A stretch of DNA of 64,000 nucleotides from Gammaproteobacteria bacterium (GCA_021773835.1 JAJFJQ010000051.1:1-64000), one strand, 5' to 3'. Shown: positions 1-9,621, numbered from the stretch's first letter. Notes: a model not told the origin generated them from the sequence alone. A program made the numbers and translations.

Positions 1-673
1 CTCCCTGATATTATGTATGGCATCGCCCGTATGCCTCTAGTATTCCTGATAATTGAGATATCGATGCCCCGTGGTCCTCACAAACCTCCGCAGGGGCAAT
101 GCTGAGGTCCGCGATCGCCGGCGCTATATCCAAGGCGTTCCCGTCCAACATAGAGCGTTCTAAATGAGCTTCGACAATTATTTATAGCGAGAGGCGCTGG
201 CTGCGCCAGGCTAGTCTTCGGACTTTAGCGACACTCCGGTAGCGTCATCGGCTGTATGGAGTATGGGAATTTGTCCCTTTCGCCCCGTAGCTCAGGAACA
301 TGGGCTGTTTCTTAATGGTCGTCAAGTTAACAATGGAGCATAGTCCTCATTCAGCGAGCGGGTAAAATTTGGTGCGTTATCGACTCGCCTAGCCTGTCTC
401 ACGGTGTACCTGGCAAGGGAAACTTAATGGGTTTGTTCGGAGCGAGATATCGATGACACGGAAAGCCCCGAAACGGGCAATGAGCCAAATGCGCTACCCA
501 AATTGGTCTCAGCTCCGTGGAGTTTCTAAGTACCGATGCGGGTGCAACACGTAGAGAGTAGCCTTTGGAACTTAAAAACGGCTATGTGGAAGTTAAAAAT
601 TGCTTGTATTTAACGTCCGTCTAGTTAGAATAAGTATAATAGAACGTAAAAATTAAAAAAATCGATAGCAAGA
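1..673. other. Non-coding left edge, upstream region of dndB
   Basis: No reading frame in this stretch looks like a protein and I recognise no RNA gene. It becomes very A+T-rich from about 590 to 670, just before dndB. A TATAAT hexamer sits at 635-640 and could be a -10 box, but no convincing -35 box lies at the right spacing. The 12-base word GAGATATCGATG occurs at 55-66 and again at 444-455; this may be chance. Confidence 0.4.
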
Positions 674-1780
674 ATGACGGCCACCGAAAGCAACTTCGAT
701 AGCGGATATTCGCATACGTTTCCTGCAATTAGAGGCGTACAGGCGGGACGTTCCTTCTACATCGCGATGTGCCCGATGCGGATAATCCCGAAGATCTTCA
801 TGTTCGATGAAGAGGAGGTTCCCGCCACACTCCGTGCACAGCGCGTGCTCAATCGCAATCGGATCCCAGAGCTCAGTAGTTATCTTGTCGACAATCCCGA
901 CGGTTATGTTTTGTCGGCGTTAACTGCGTCTATCAATTCTGAAATTAATTTCCTACCGGCCGCCGATTCCGGTCCTCAAGCTAATATGGGTATGTTGAGT
1001 ATCCCCATGGATGCACAAATACTCATCAACGACGGCCAACATCGGCGGGCGGCCATAGAGGCAGCAATGAACGAGAACCCAGAGCTTGGATTCGATAACG
1101 TTCCGGTGTTGTTCTTTATCGATGTCCAGCTGCAGCGCAGCCAACAAATGTTTGCGGACTTGAATAAGTATGCGGTTCGCCCAAGTACATCCTTGTCTAC
1201 CTTGTACGATCATCGCGATTCATCCTCAGATCTTGCTCGCTACCTGGCTCTAACGACCCTTCCCTTTAAAGGGTTCACCGAACTCGAGAAGTCGAGTATC
1301 TCCAACCGAAGTACAAAGCTGTTCACGCTTAGCAGTATCAAACATGCTAATCGCGCTCTTTTTCGTAAGGGTGCAAAAGACGCTTTTACCGATGAAGAAC
1401 GCGATCTCGCCGCGTCATATTGGCAGGCTGTGACAGAAGTGATCTCCGATTGGCAGCAAGTTGTTGATAAGAAAGTTGCCGCCGCCGAACTTCGTGAAAA
1501 CTATATCCATTCACACGGTATTGCCCTTCAGGCGCTCGGTGTATTGGGTGCAGAATTACTTCAAAAATACCCAAAGGACTGGCGTCGTCGCTTGGTTAAG
1601 TTAAACAGCGTTGACTGGTCACGTTCTAACGCTGACTTGTGGGAAGGCCGTGCGACGATTCACGGTCGAATCAGCAAGGCTCGCAGCAATATTACCCTGA
1701 CGGCGAACGTACTTAAAAATAAAGTCGGTCTTGAGCTCAGTGAAGACGAAAAAACCCTGGAGCAAAAGTATGGGACATAA
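674..1780 (+). CDS. dndB: DndB-like DGQHR-domain protein of the phosphorothioation locus
   Basis: This 368-residue protein carries the family hallmark DGQHR at residues 120-124, followed by RAAIEAA, as in DndB proteins. In known Dnd systems DndB is not needed for sulfur insertion itself but acts as a regulator or modulator of modification. The gene stands first in the cluster, and the stop codon is followed after 3 bases by the dndC start, so the two are surely cotranscribed. The length matches typical DndB (about 350-380 residues). The ATG at 674 follows an A+T-rich leader without a strong ribosome binding site. The assignment rests on the motif and its position before dndC, dndD and dndE; other DGQHR-domain families exist but fit the context less well. 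Confidence 0.88.
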   Translation: MTATESNFDSGYSHTFPAIRGVQAGRSFYIAMCPMRIIPKIFMFDEEEVPATLRAQRVLNRNRIPELSSYLVDNPDGYVLSALTASINSEINFLPAADSGPQANMGMLSIPMDAQILINDGQHRRAAIEAAMNENPELGFDNVPVLFFIDVQLQRSQQMFADLNKYAVRPSTSLSTLYDHRDSSSDLARYLALTTLPFKGFTELEKSSISNRSTKLFTLSSIKHANRALFRKGAKDAFTDEERDLAASYWQAVTEVISDWQQVVDKKVAAAELRENYIHSHGIALQALGVLGAELLQKYPKDWRRRLVKLNSVDWSRSNADLWEGRATIHGRISKARSNITLTANVLKNKVGLELSEDEKTLEQKYGT

Positions 1781-1783
1781 CGC

Positions 1784-3337
1784 ATGAACGAATACTTATA
1801 TTCGACGTTTGACGAAATGATCGAGCAGTTAAGCCTCGCAAATGAAGCACTCGCAGCTACAGTCACGCGTATCCAAGCCGTCTACTTGAGCGATAATAGG
1901 CCATGGGTCGTCGGTTTCAGCGGGGGGAAGGATTCGACAGCAGTGGCTTCGCTTGTTTTCTACGCATTGGCGACGTTACCGAGTGCCAAGCGCAAGAAAC
2001 CAGTATATCTCGTGGCATCCGATACGCTCGTTGAGCAACCCGTGGTTGTCGACCTCCTAAAACAAACACTCACTACCATTAATCTTTCGGCGGAAAGCAA
2101 ATCGATTCCTTTGACTGCACACGAGGTATATCCAAAAGTTGAGGATACATTTTGGGTGAGTTTGCTCGGCAAAGGCTATCCCGCACCATCGAATAATTTT
2201 CGATGGTGTACCGAGCGCATGAAAATTGACCCGGTTAGCGCCTTCATTACGGAGCGCGTATCTGAGTTTGGCGAAGTTGTGGTGCTGTTGGGCTCGCGGA
2301 TGAAGGAAAGCGCAACAAGAGCGCAGGTCATTCGAAAACATAAACGTGAAGGGACTAGCCTTGCCCGCCACACAACCTTGCCAAGTGCCTACATCTACAC
2401 TCCAATCGACGAATGGTCGAACGACGATGTCTGGGAATTCTTACTCTCGGCGCCAACTCCGTGGGGTGCGAATAATCGGGCACTATTTGATCTGTATAAA
2501 GGATCGAATGCGGGCGAGTGTCCGCTTGTCATCGACAAAACTACGCCATCGTGTGGGAACTCCCGTTTTGGGTGTTGGACTTGCACGGTCGTCACCAAAG
2601 ACCGCGCGATGGAAGGTCTAATTGCAGCGGGAGAGACATGGATGACACCGATGCTTGAGTTTCGCAATCTGTTATCGGACACGCAGGATCCGAAGAAGAA
2701 ACCTATCTATCGAAACCATAAGCGTCGCACAGGCAAAGTCGCATACATGCGCGGCCAGACCGACGTAAACGGTGCGTCGGAGTTAAAGCATATTCCCGGC
2801 CCTTATTGGATGAAATATCGTAAAAAATGGCTGGAAAGGCTGCTGGGTATAGAGAAGGCGTTACGTGACGACGGGCATGATATCGAACTAATTCGACGTG
2901 ATGAGCTGCATCAAATTCGGCGCGAATGGGTTAACGATCCGAATGAACCCGATTGGTCCGATGCGTTGCCATCTATCTATAGAAAGGTCTATGGCGAAGA
3001 AAATGATATTGAGTGGGTTACTAACGATGCGGGCGCGTTTACAAAACTTGATGAAGAATTGCTTCGCGAATTAGGGAAAGATCGCGGTGTAGCGCCAGAG
3101 CTCGTGATCAAACTACTAGAAATTGAGTTGCAAATGGATGGGCTCAGCATGCGACGCAACATTTTCCGAAAACTAACGACAGTCCTAAACGAGGATTGGG
3201 GGACTTTATCGGAGATAAAGAGCAAAAGCACCGAGTTTGTTGACCAGCGTGTGTATGCAGAAAATATTGAAGCTTTAAAAAAAGAGTATGCGGACCTGGA
3301 AGAAACAAAAATGAAATTCGAAGCGACGGGGGTTTGA
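1784..3337 (+). CDS. dndC: DndC, phosphorothioation sulfurtransferase (PAPS-reductase-like)
   Basis: DndC activates the DNA backbone for sulfur insertion. It is an ATP-pyrophosphatase of the PAPS-reductase family that receives sulfur from a cysteine desulfurase. Here the PP-loop SGGKDST lies at about residues 45-51. Cysteines at about 246, 257, 264 and 267 (the last two in a CWTC motif) are well placed to hold the 4Fe-4S cluster known in the family. At 517 residues it has the usual size. It sits 3 bases after dndB and 4 bases before dndD, in one operon. No dndA cysteine desulfurase is seen in the window, so a host IscS-type enzyme or a dndA beyond the left edge would have to supply sulfur; this is inference. 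Confidence 0.95.
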   Translation: MNEYLYSTFDEMIEQLSLANEALAATVTRIQAVYLSDNRPWVVGFSGGKDSTAVASLVFYALATLPSAKRKKPVYLVASDTLVEQPVVVDLLKQTLTTINLSAESKSIPLTAHEVYPKVEDTFWVSLLGKGYPAPSNNFRWCTERMKIDPVSAFITERVSEFGEVVVLLGSRMKESATRAQVIRKHKREGTSLARHTTLPSAYIYTPIDEWSNDDVWEFLLSAPTPWGANNRALFDLYKGSNAGECPLVIDKTTPSCGNSRFGCWTCTVVTKDRAMEGLIAAGETWMTPMLEFRNLLSDTQDPKKKPIYRNHKRRTGKVAYMRGQTDVNGASELKHIPGPYWMKYRKKWLERLLGIEKALRDDGHDIELIRRDELHQIRREWVNDPNEPDWSDALPSIYRKVYGEENDIEWVTNDAGAFTKLDEELLRELGKDRGVAPELVIKLLEIELQMDGLSMRRNIFRKLTTVLNEDWGTLSEIKSKSTEFVDQRVYAENIEALKKEYADLEETKMKFEATGV

Positions 3338-3341
3338 TAAC

Positions 3342-5357
3342 GTGCTTCTAAACCAATTGCGAATTTGTGACTATCGAGTCTTCCAAGGGAGCCATATCTT
3401 TGACCTAAAGCCAAGAGTTAAATATGGAAGCGAAAGACCCGTCGTGCTCTTTGGAGGACTCAATGGCGCGGGCAAAACGTCCATATTATCGGCCATACGG
3501 CTCTGTTTATATGGCCGTCTGAGCTTAGGTATGGGGACGACAAGACAAGAATATGAGAAGTACTTAGTCGATTCGATACACAAAAATGCACGAACATTGG
3601 TGAATGCAAATAGATCCTTCGTGGAATTGTCATTCGTCTATGCTCGACAAGGCAAGCAATGCGAATTCCTCGTGAAACGAGAATGGGCCTCATCGGGTAA
3701 AAAGCTCACGGAGTCGTTAAGTATTGAACAAGACGGCGAACGCCTCGGCAGTTTTACGTTTGAGCAGTGCCAGGCATTTTTGAGCGAACTTATCCCGCTA
3801 GGCGTGTCAGAGCTTTTTTTCTTTGATGGCGAAAAGATCGCAGAGCTTGCGGAAGACGAATCCGGCGATGCATTGAAAGACGCACTAAAGAAACTTGTTG
3901 GTCTCGACTTAGTAGCGAAGCTTGATAGTGATCTCGGAATTGTAGTGAGGCAGCTTTCGGATAGCGAGCTACCGAAATCCGTTATGGAAATAAAAAAGAA
4001 ACTCGATATTGCGATATCGAATTCGGAAAAAAATAAAAACGAAAAATTGCTGGAGGTCGACGCCCTAAGAAATCAGCTCATTAACCTCACAGAAAAAATC
4101 GATCGAGCCGAAGAAATATTGCGACAGAAGGGTGGTGCTTGGGCGTCTACGCGTCATAAAGACCAGGAGTTAGCCGACCAACTCGTTGCGCGGAAGTCAG
4201 CGCTCGAAGGAAACATTAAGAGGGCGCTCGGCGGTGCTTATCCACTGGTGCTCGTTCCTACGGCTTTGAAGAATTTGCGAGAGCGATTGTGTGCCGAGCG
4301 GGACTTGCGAACTATCGATATGCGGCGGGGCACTGTGTTGGAAGTCCTAGAGCTTCTTCAGAATTTGGATGATGACCGACTAAAAGGTAATGCAACCCAA
4401 GCAGTCACACAGCATTTTGAGGATCTTTTATCCATCAGAGACGCTAAGAATCGGGGTGCAAAACCACAATTGGATTTATCGTCATCCCAGCTAGAACGCG
4501 TATTGCTATGGATCGATGAAGCCATCCCCAGTGCACGAAGAATCGTAAGTGAGACGGTTACTGAATTAAACGCGGCGGAGGAAGAGCTCGCGCAAACGGG
4601 CGTACGCCTAGCGCTCGCACCCAACGAAGCTCAAATAGCTTCTGAACTCGAGGATATTAAGATCCATCTGGAAAAACGAGGATCGATCCGACAGGAGTTA
4701 TTGGCAGCCGTCGAGCAGGTGCGGGCCGCAATTCGTGACTCGATCGCTCTATACAGAGATCTCCAAAAGCTCACCGAGAGTGCGAAGTTAGGCGATCGTC
4801 GGAATAATTCGATAGAGAGAGCCAGTAGTGTTCGTACTATGGTGCGAGAATTTAGTACTGCAGTCATTGCACAGCGGGTTGAACTACTTGAGAAGACTTA
4901 CATTGACTCGTTTCGGCGATTGGCCAGAAAGGACGATTTACTCGTCGGCGCGTCTATCGACCCCAACACCTTCGGCGTGACGTTGTATGACCATGGGGGA
5001 AATGAACTCGACGCGAAACAACTGTCTGCAGGGGAAAAGCAGATCTATGCGATTGCGATGCTTGAAGCATTAGCGAAAACTTCTGGAAGACGACTACCGA
5101 TTATTATTGACACGCCACTTGGTAGACTCGATTCCAAGCACCGTGAGCAACTCGTGAACGCCTATTTTCCTCATGCGAGCCAGCAAGTCATTATTCTGTC
5201 TACCGATACCGAAATCGATCAAGAATATCTGTCCGCACTGTCGCCTTCTATCTCTCACGCTTACCACCTGGTGTTCGATGAAGAAAAAGCGAGCTCCCGT
5301 GCCGATATGGGGTATTTCTGGAAAAGTGAATACGAGGAGCTTCGAGATGCTTCCTGA
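3342..5357 (+). CDS. dndD: DndD, SMC-like ATPase of the phosphorothioation complex
   Basis: This 671-residue protein has an SMC/Rad50 layout. An N-terminal Walker A (GGLNGAGKTS, about residues 38-47) is followed by a long charged coiled-coil middle. The C-terminal ABC signature is LSAGEKQ and the Walker B is IIIDTPLGRLD. DndD is an ATPase thought to open or nick DNA while DndC and DndE act. The start is GTG, placed 4 bases after the dndC stop; no in-frame ATG lies close to it that would keep the conserved N-terminal strand. The 3' end overlaps the dndE start by 11 bases, pointing to coupled translation. It is a distant paralogue of the second SMC-like ATPase encoded at 9608-11620. Confidence 0.94.
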   Translation: MLLNQLRICDYRVFQGSHIFDLKPRVKYGSERPVVLFGGLNGAGKTSILSAIRLCLYGRLSLGMGTTRQEYEKYLVDSIHKNARTLVNANRSFVELSFVYARQGKQCEFLVKREWASSGKKLTESLSIEQDGERLGSFTFEQCQAFLSELIPLGVSELFFFDGEKIAELAEDESGDALKDALKKLVGLDLVAKLDSDLGIVVRQLSDSELPKSVMEIKKKLDIAISNSEKNKNEKLLEVDALRNQLINLTEKIDRAEEILRQKGGAWASTRHKDQELADQLVARKSALEGNIKRALGGAYPLVLVPTALKNLRERLCAERDLRTIDMRRGTVLEVLELLQNLDDDRLKGNATQAVTQHFEDLLSIRDAKNRGAKPQLDLSSSQLERVLLWIDEAIPSARRIVSETVTELNAAEEELAQTGVRLALAPNEAQIASELEDIKIHLEKRGSIRQELLAAVEQVRAAIRDSIALYRDLQKLTESAKLGDRRNNSIERASSVRTMVREFSTAVIAQRVELLEKTYIDSFRRLARKDDLLVGASIDPNTFGVTLYDHGGNELDAKQLSAGEKQIYAIAMLEALAKTSGRRLPIIIDTPLGRLDSKHREQLVNAYFPHASQQVIILSTDTEIDQEYLSALSPSISHAYHLVFDEEKASSRADMGYFWKSEYEELRDAS

Positions 5358-5700
5358 ATCAATTAAAATCAGTAAGACTGCGGAAGATCACTTACGCCAA
5401 TTGAAAGCGAAAACGAAGTTAGACAAAAATGAGGTCGCAAGGCTCGCGATTGCTCGTTCTATCGAAGAGAAGTACGACCACATCAACGCTGAGTTGCCTT
5501 CTGACGGCGACCGCTACCCGAAGTCAATATTGCTCGGAGATTATGCGGAGTTGTACGAGCTACTAATCGCCGACCTCCACAACAAGGATCATCATCAGGA
5601 TGATGTTACGATCGAGCTGTTAAATCATCTCGAAAATGGTTTGGGCGGGCTAAGAACAGCTAAGAATCTTAGCGATCTCTTGACGCGTGTAGTTGCCTAA
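5347..5700 (+). CDS. dndE: DndE, small DNA-binding subunit of the phosphorothioation complex
   Basis: This 117-residue protein starts at the ATG inside the end of dndD (11-base overlap); the start at 5173 used by a longer frame would run deep into dndD and is not credible. The N-terminal region (PESIKISKTAEDHLRQLK) and the RxxIARSIEEKY-like segment resemble the DndE family, whose tetramer binds nicked DNA. It closes the dndBCDE operon. The next gene downstream, HARE-HTH, is convergent, with only 25 bases between the stop codons. Family and order make the call firm. Confidence 0.92.
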   Translation: MLPESIKISKTAEDHLRQLKAKTKLDKNEVARLAIARSIEEKYDHINAELPSDGDRYPKSILLGDYAELYELLIADLHNKDHHQDDVTIELLNHLENGLGGLRTAKNLSDLLTRVVA

Positions 5701-5725
5701 ACTACGGAGGTTCGTGGGCCCCCTA

Positions 5726-5953
5726 TTAGCCTGCTAACTTGTATGTTCCAGTGTCGGTGATCGCGAAAAGCGCGCCGGTACCATCGGCGGCTGGTTGCGA
5801 CTTCTTTCTTAGTGTTTGAGAAAGCACCGCCCGCGGGTCTTTTGCGCCGAAGGTAAATAGGTCACGACGTACAATTTCATCGCATATGTCTTTGACATGC
5901 ATCGGTTTGCCGGCGTCTTTAAGTACAGCTTGGGCGGCTTCATACATCTTCAT
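5726..5953 (-). CDS. Stand-alone HARE-HTH domain protein inside the Dnd locus
   Basis: This 75-residue protein matches the HARE-HTH (HB1, ASXL, restriction endonuclease helix-turn-helix) fold along its whole length. It has an AAxxVLxxAGKPMHVKDI segment, a later helix around DPRAVLSQTLRKK, and a C-terminal FAITDTGTYKL strand. In bacteria this domain is usually fused to restriction or DNA-modification proteins and has been proposed to sense modified DNA. Here it stands alone, convergent with dndE and divergent from the methyltransferase-like gene at 6094, with a 140-base shared upstream region. I infer a DNA-binding regulator of the locus or a reader of PT or base modification. The HARE-HTH assignment is by eye. 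Confidence 0.75.
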   Translation of the reverse strand: MKMYEAAQAVLKDAGKPMHVKDICDEIVRRDLFTFGAKDPRAVLSQTLRKKSQPAADGTGALFAITDTGTYKLAG

Positions 5954-6093
5954 GTTTATGTCCTTCGTGGAAGTTCGTGAGACTATTTTATCGCAAGTCC
6001 AACTATACGCACGTTATCATTTGATACTAATGGCAATCAGAGCGGACGGTGGTACGCTATTGACTACAAAGAGCAAGGCGGCATTGAGTAACA

Positions 6094-8637
6094 ATGTTGA
6101 CCATTTCTGAACAATTCAGAGGCATCCCCAATTCCAATGGTAAGAGGGTCGGAAACCGACTCTATCTCCATGTCTCCGCGATTCAAAGTTGTTCACCCGA
6201 ACTTTCGAAGGCCATCACGGACATTGCTGAAGGCTTGCAGTTACCAGATGACAATTACAATGTATTGCGGTACGACCGCCTAGACGATTCTGTCGCGTTT
6301 CTATGGTATCCCGAGTATTTTCAGGACCCATTTCCTGCTTTATCGCAAGCACGGAAGATAATGTTAACGACAAACCGGCAGTCCTATCGTGATTATTCTG
6401 ATTCGCTGAATCGTCCGATCTTGCACCGTAAGGAATTACTACTTACACCGGACCATCCTGAACGACACGCGTATGAAAAGCTAACGGAGCAACTCGAGTC
6501 CGCCGGATTGTTCGAAGATCCAGTATCAATTGGATTTGAACAGCAATGGAATCGGAGACTTCAGCGATCCGGTTTCAAAGTTGTCAGACATGAATTGGTT
6601 CCAATTGCCAATGAGAAAGTCATTTCGGGTTTTGAGGAGAAGGGGGAAGACACCTTCACCGTCCGGCGCCACTTGACCGCCCTCACCCGTTCCAACCTCT
6701 CGGCTCCCGTGCAACAGCTATATCGCTATAAACTTATCGACAGTGACGTTACGGTTTTCGATTATGGCTGCGGGAAAGGGGACGATGTTCGTTCGTTAAT
6801 CGAACAAGGGATAAATGCAGCAGGCTGGGATCCGTATTTTGCCGCGGATGAAACACTCAAGCGCGCAGATGTCGTCAACTTGGGTTTTGTGATTAATGTT
6901 ATCGAAGACCCTGCGGAGCGGCAGTCTGCGCTCAGTCGAGCATTCGAGCTGGCCGACCAGTTGCTGGTCGTTTCGGTGATGATCGATTCTGCCGAAGCTA
7001 ATCGCGGAAAGCCGTTTGCCGATGGTTTTGTTACGGGACGGAACACTTTTCAAAAGTATTTCACGGTAATCGAACTGATCCACTATATTTCGACCGTGCT
7101 CGATGAGAACCCGATCGCCGTAGCACCAGGCATAGTGTTCGTCTTTAAGGATAAAGAGGTAGAGCAGCGGTTCGAACTATCACGGATACGAAGTGCCCCG
7201 CGAATTAATCCGTATCGTACAAGGTCGCAGCGGCCACGTGCCCCAGAAAAATTGTATGAACAACACCAGGACCTAATGGATGATTTGTGGCGACAGTGTG
7301 TCGAACTCGGCCGTTTCCCTACTGCGGAAGAAGTTGACCGCATTGACGAACTCGAGAGCGCGGTTGGCTCGGTGCGCAAAGCAACCAATTTGCTTCTGAG
7401 AATGAAGAATTTAGATGAACTCGAGACCGCTAAGCACGCCCGCGTAGATGACTTGCTGGTCTATTTCGCTTTACTGATTTTTGAAAAAAGAAGACCCTAC
7501 GGCACGCTTGAATTACGTCTCCAAAAAGACATCAAAACATTTTTTGGAACCTATAAGGCTGCTCAGGACGCCGCAAAAAGTCTGCTTCAAAATGCCGCGC
7601 AGCCAGAAATACTCGCACAAGCTTGCATCAAGGCAGCGGAGTCTGGGCTCGGATGGCTGGAGCCCGAGCAATCCCTGCAATTGCATACCAGCTCGGTTTC
7701 ACGCTTGCCGGCTGTCTTGCGCGTCTATTTAGGTTTTAGTCGGGTCCTATACGGCGAAATCGATCAAATGGACCTTGTGAAAATCCACATTCATACAGGA
7801 AAAATATCCTTGATGCGGTTTGACGATTTTGAAAACGAGCCGCTACCGAGAATGCTCGAACGTGTAAAGTTAAACTTGAGGAAAGGTACCCTTAAGTTCT
7901 TCGATTATATCGATGAATATGAGCCGCCGTATTTGTATTGGAAATCACAGTACATTAACGAAGAGTTTCCTAACTATGAATTGCAAGAAAAATTTGATTG
8001 CCAACTCTCCGCGATAGTTCCGATAATAGCTGAATCATATGGTCCGACCCCAAAAGAACTACAAATTGCCTTGCGTAAATCGCATTTAGCGATCGAGGGA
8101 TTTCGCGTGGTAAAGGAACCCGTTGTTCCCGATCTTGACGAGAACTGCGGCCTGTATTTTACATACCGCAATTTCGTTGAGTGCGGGGAAACTCAAAAAA
8201 GTACCGGAATCTTAAATGTTCCGACGCAGGCCGAGAGCTATTCGGCATTATTCGAATTGGCACAGCGTGTTTTGGATCCGATAGTGGACTATTTCGGGAT
8301 GATTAAGCTCACGTACGGATTTTGCTCGCATGGCCTTGCATTAAAGGTTCGAAACAGAATAGCGCCTAAGCTGGACCAGCATGCTGCTCACGAATTGGAC
8401 GGAGCAGGACGGCTTATATGCGAAAGACGAGGTGCTGCGGTAGATTTTTTAATCAAAGACGAGAATATGAGGGACGTTGCTAATTGGATTATTGGAGAGT
8501 TGGAGTTCGATCGATTGTATTTCTATGGTCAGAGCAAACCAATTCATATCAGCTACGGTCCAGAAATGGCGAATAAAGCGATTACGATGGAAATGTCAAA
8601 AGCCGGTCGGCGAATGCCGCGAAAATATAACGTGTAA
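6094..8637 (+). CDS. DNA phosphorothioation-associated methyltransferase-like protein
   Basis: This 847-residue protein resembles the family annotated as DNA phosphorothioation-associated putative methyltransferase. A SAM-binding motif I is visible at about residues 220-231 (VFDYGCGKGDDV), followed by a plausible motif II acidic region (AAGWDPYF) and INVIEDP. The N-terminal ~190 residues (RTAI-free, with an RKELLLTPDHPERH segment) and the C-terminal ~500 residues have no fold that I recognise. What it methylates is unknown. It lies between the modification operon and the four-gene effector block, on the same strand as both, and its promoter is probably in the divergent gap at 5954-6093. The next 819 bases are empty, so it is likely a separate transcript. 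Confidence 0.85.
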   Translation: MLTISEQFRGIPNSNGKRVGNRLYLHVSAIQSCSPELSKAITDIAEGLQLPDDNYNVLRYDRLDDSVAFLWYPEYFQDPFPALSQARKIMLTTNRQSYRDYSDSLNRPILHRKELLLTPDHPERHAYEKLTEQLESAGLFEDPVSIGFEQQWNRRLQRSGFKVVRHELVPIANEKVISGFEEKGEDTFTVRRHLTALTRSNLSAPVQQLYRYKLIDSDVTVFDYGCGKGDDVRSLIEQGINAAGWDPYFAADETLKRADVVNLGFVINVIEDPAERQSALSRAFELADQLLVVSVMIDSAEANRGKPFADGFVTGRNTFQKYFTVIELIHYISTVLDENPIAVAPGIVFVFKDKEVEQRFELSRIRSAPRINPYRTRSQRPRAPEKLYEQHQDLMDDLWRQCVELGRFPTAEEVDRIDELESAVGSVRKATNLLLRMKNLDELETAKHARVDDLLVYFALLIFEKRRPYGTLELRLQKDIKTFFGTYKAAQDAAKSLLQNAAQPEILAQACIKAAESGLGWLEPEQSLQLHTSSVSRLPAVLRVYLGFSRVLYGEIDQMDLVKIHIHTGKISLMRFDDFENEPLPRMLERVKLNLRKGTLKFFDYIDEYEPPYLYWKSQYINEEFPNYELQEKFDCQLSAIVPIIAESYGPTPKELQIALRKSHLAIEGFRVVKEPVVPDLDENCGLYFTYRNFVECGETQKSTGILNVPTQAESYSALFELAQRVLDPIVDYFGMIKLTYGFCSHGLALKVRNRIAPKLDQHAAHELDGAGRLICERRGAAVDFLIKDENMRDVANWIIGELEFDRLYFYGQSKPIHISYGPEMANKAITMEMSKAGRRMPRKYNV

Positions 8638-9456
8638 GCGCGATTATAAAAGGCAGGTAACCCCGAGAACCATAGCGCATGGTTTGAATAACGATTTACT
8701 ATTTGAGCATAAGAATCTTAACTGTGGCTACACTGACGAAGAAGGAATTCTTCGATTAATACTGCGACATTCCAGTATGGGGCGTCGCCAGAAAAGGGCC
8801 CTACCTTTTCGGGGAAGCTTACGATGGCATCTAATCCCCCAAAATTCTCGAAACCGGTGGACCGAAAAGAACAGGGACCCGCGAATTGAACGGTTTCGTC
8901 GCAAAATCAAGAAATCACGTTAGTATCAGTTAGCCGTGACACAGCATAGGATATTCTCCGCCGGTATTCACGCTATCGGAAATAAGGCTTCGGTATACCA
9001 ATGTAAGAATAATGAACAATAAGGCAATCATTGATAGGGCATAAATTGAGGATTAGTAATGGTATGCAATGCGCCTAACATGCGCGACGACAACAACAAT
9101 GAGACGAGTTGCGGTGTTTAGTTAACGGAGACATTCTGGTTTCATCAAATTAACCTTACTCAATTCCTCACGAACTCGATTCGTAATAGTATTCAGGTTG
9201 GGACGGCATAGTTAGCGGACCAACATATAGTTTGTTGCGCTGCGATATGACAGGATAGCAACTCACTCCGTAATTCAATCCAAACAGGCAAAGAGAATCC
9301 GTTGTGTTCGCGACTCACATTACTCCGGCAGGAGAACGGTGCGGTGATAGGTGGGTCTTAGATAGCCCTGTCGTTTTGTACGAATCCAAGTGCCTTCGAA
9401 TTGACCCGTCGGGAGATTCAAGAAATAGCAACCGTGGCGCGTAAGGAGGACATGAA
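8638..9456. other. 819-base gap without a recognisable gene inside the defence locus
   Basis: I see no credible protein in either strand. A frame continuing to 8923 is only the shadow of the preceding gene plus random sequence. A 20-codon frame at 9059-9121 has a GAGGA-like site upstream but nothing else to support it. The gap is A+T-rich at 8980-9060 and ends in a strong ribosome binding site, GTAAGGAGGA, at 9441-9450, before the small protein gene. It probably holds the promoter of the effector block; it could also hold a decayed gene or a small RNA. Confidence 0.4.
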
Positions 9457-9621
9457 ATGTCGACCGAACAAGAAACGCTCCAAGCGTTCCTCGAAGAAGT
9501 TATGCGTATCCAGCGCAAATATGCGAACGAGCAGAGGGGTGTCCAAACTAATCGCCAAAGCGATATGAAGGAAACGCTTGAGCGTTTTTACGCAGCGGAG
9601 TCCGACGATGAAAATAACTAA
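9457..9621 (+). CDS. 54-residue charged protein, first gene of the PT effector block
   Basis: The frame encodes 54 residues, starting MSTEQETLQAFLEEVMRIQR and ending in an acidic ESDDENN tail. It follows a near-perfect ribosome binding site (AAGGAGG, about 10 bases before the ATG) and overlaps the start of the next ATPase gene by 14 bases. That combination argues strongly for translation. The sequence is strongly charged and looks all-helical, with no signal peptide or metal motif. I do not recognise the family. Its fixed position ahead of the ATPase suggests a small partner subunit of that ATPase or of the whole effector complex; this is inference. Confidence 0.75.
   Translation: MSTEQETLQAFLEEVMRIQRKYANEQRGVQTNRQSDMKETLERFYAAESDDENN

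Noticed and set aside
55-455. 12-base direct repeat GAGATATCGATG
   Set aside because: Only two copies about 390 bases apart with no surrounding similarity; may be chance.
8477-8923. Open frame overlapping the end of the methyltransferase-like gene
   Set aside because: Its first half is a shadow of that gene, and its second half is an Arg-rich random-looking tail without a start site.
9059-9121. 20-codon frame with GAGGA-like site upstream
   Set aside because: Too short and without any further support; amino-acid content looks random.
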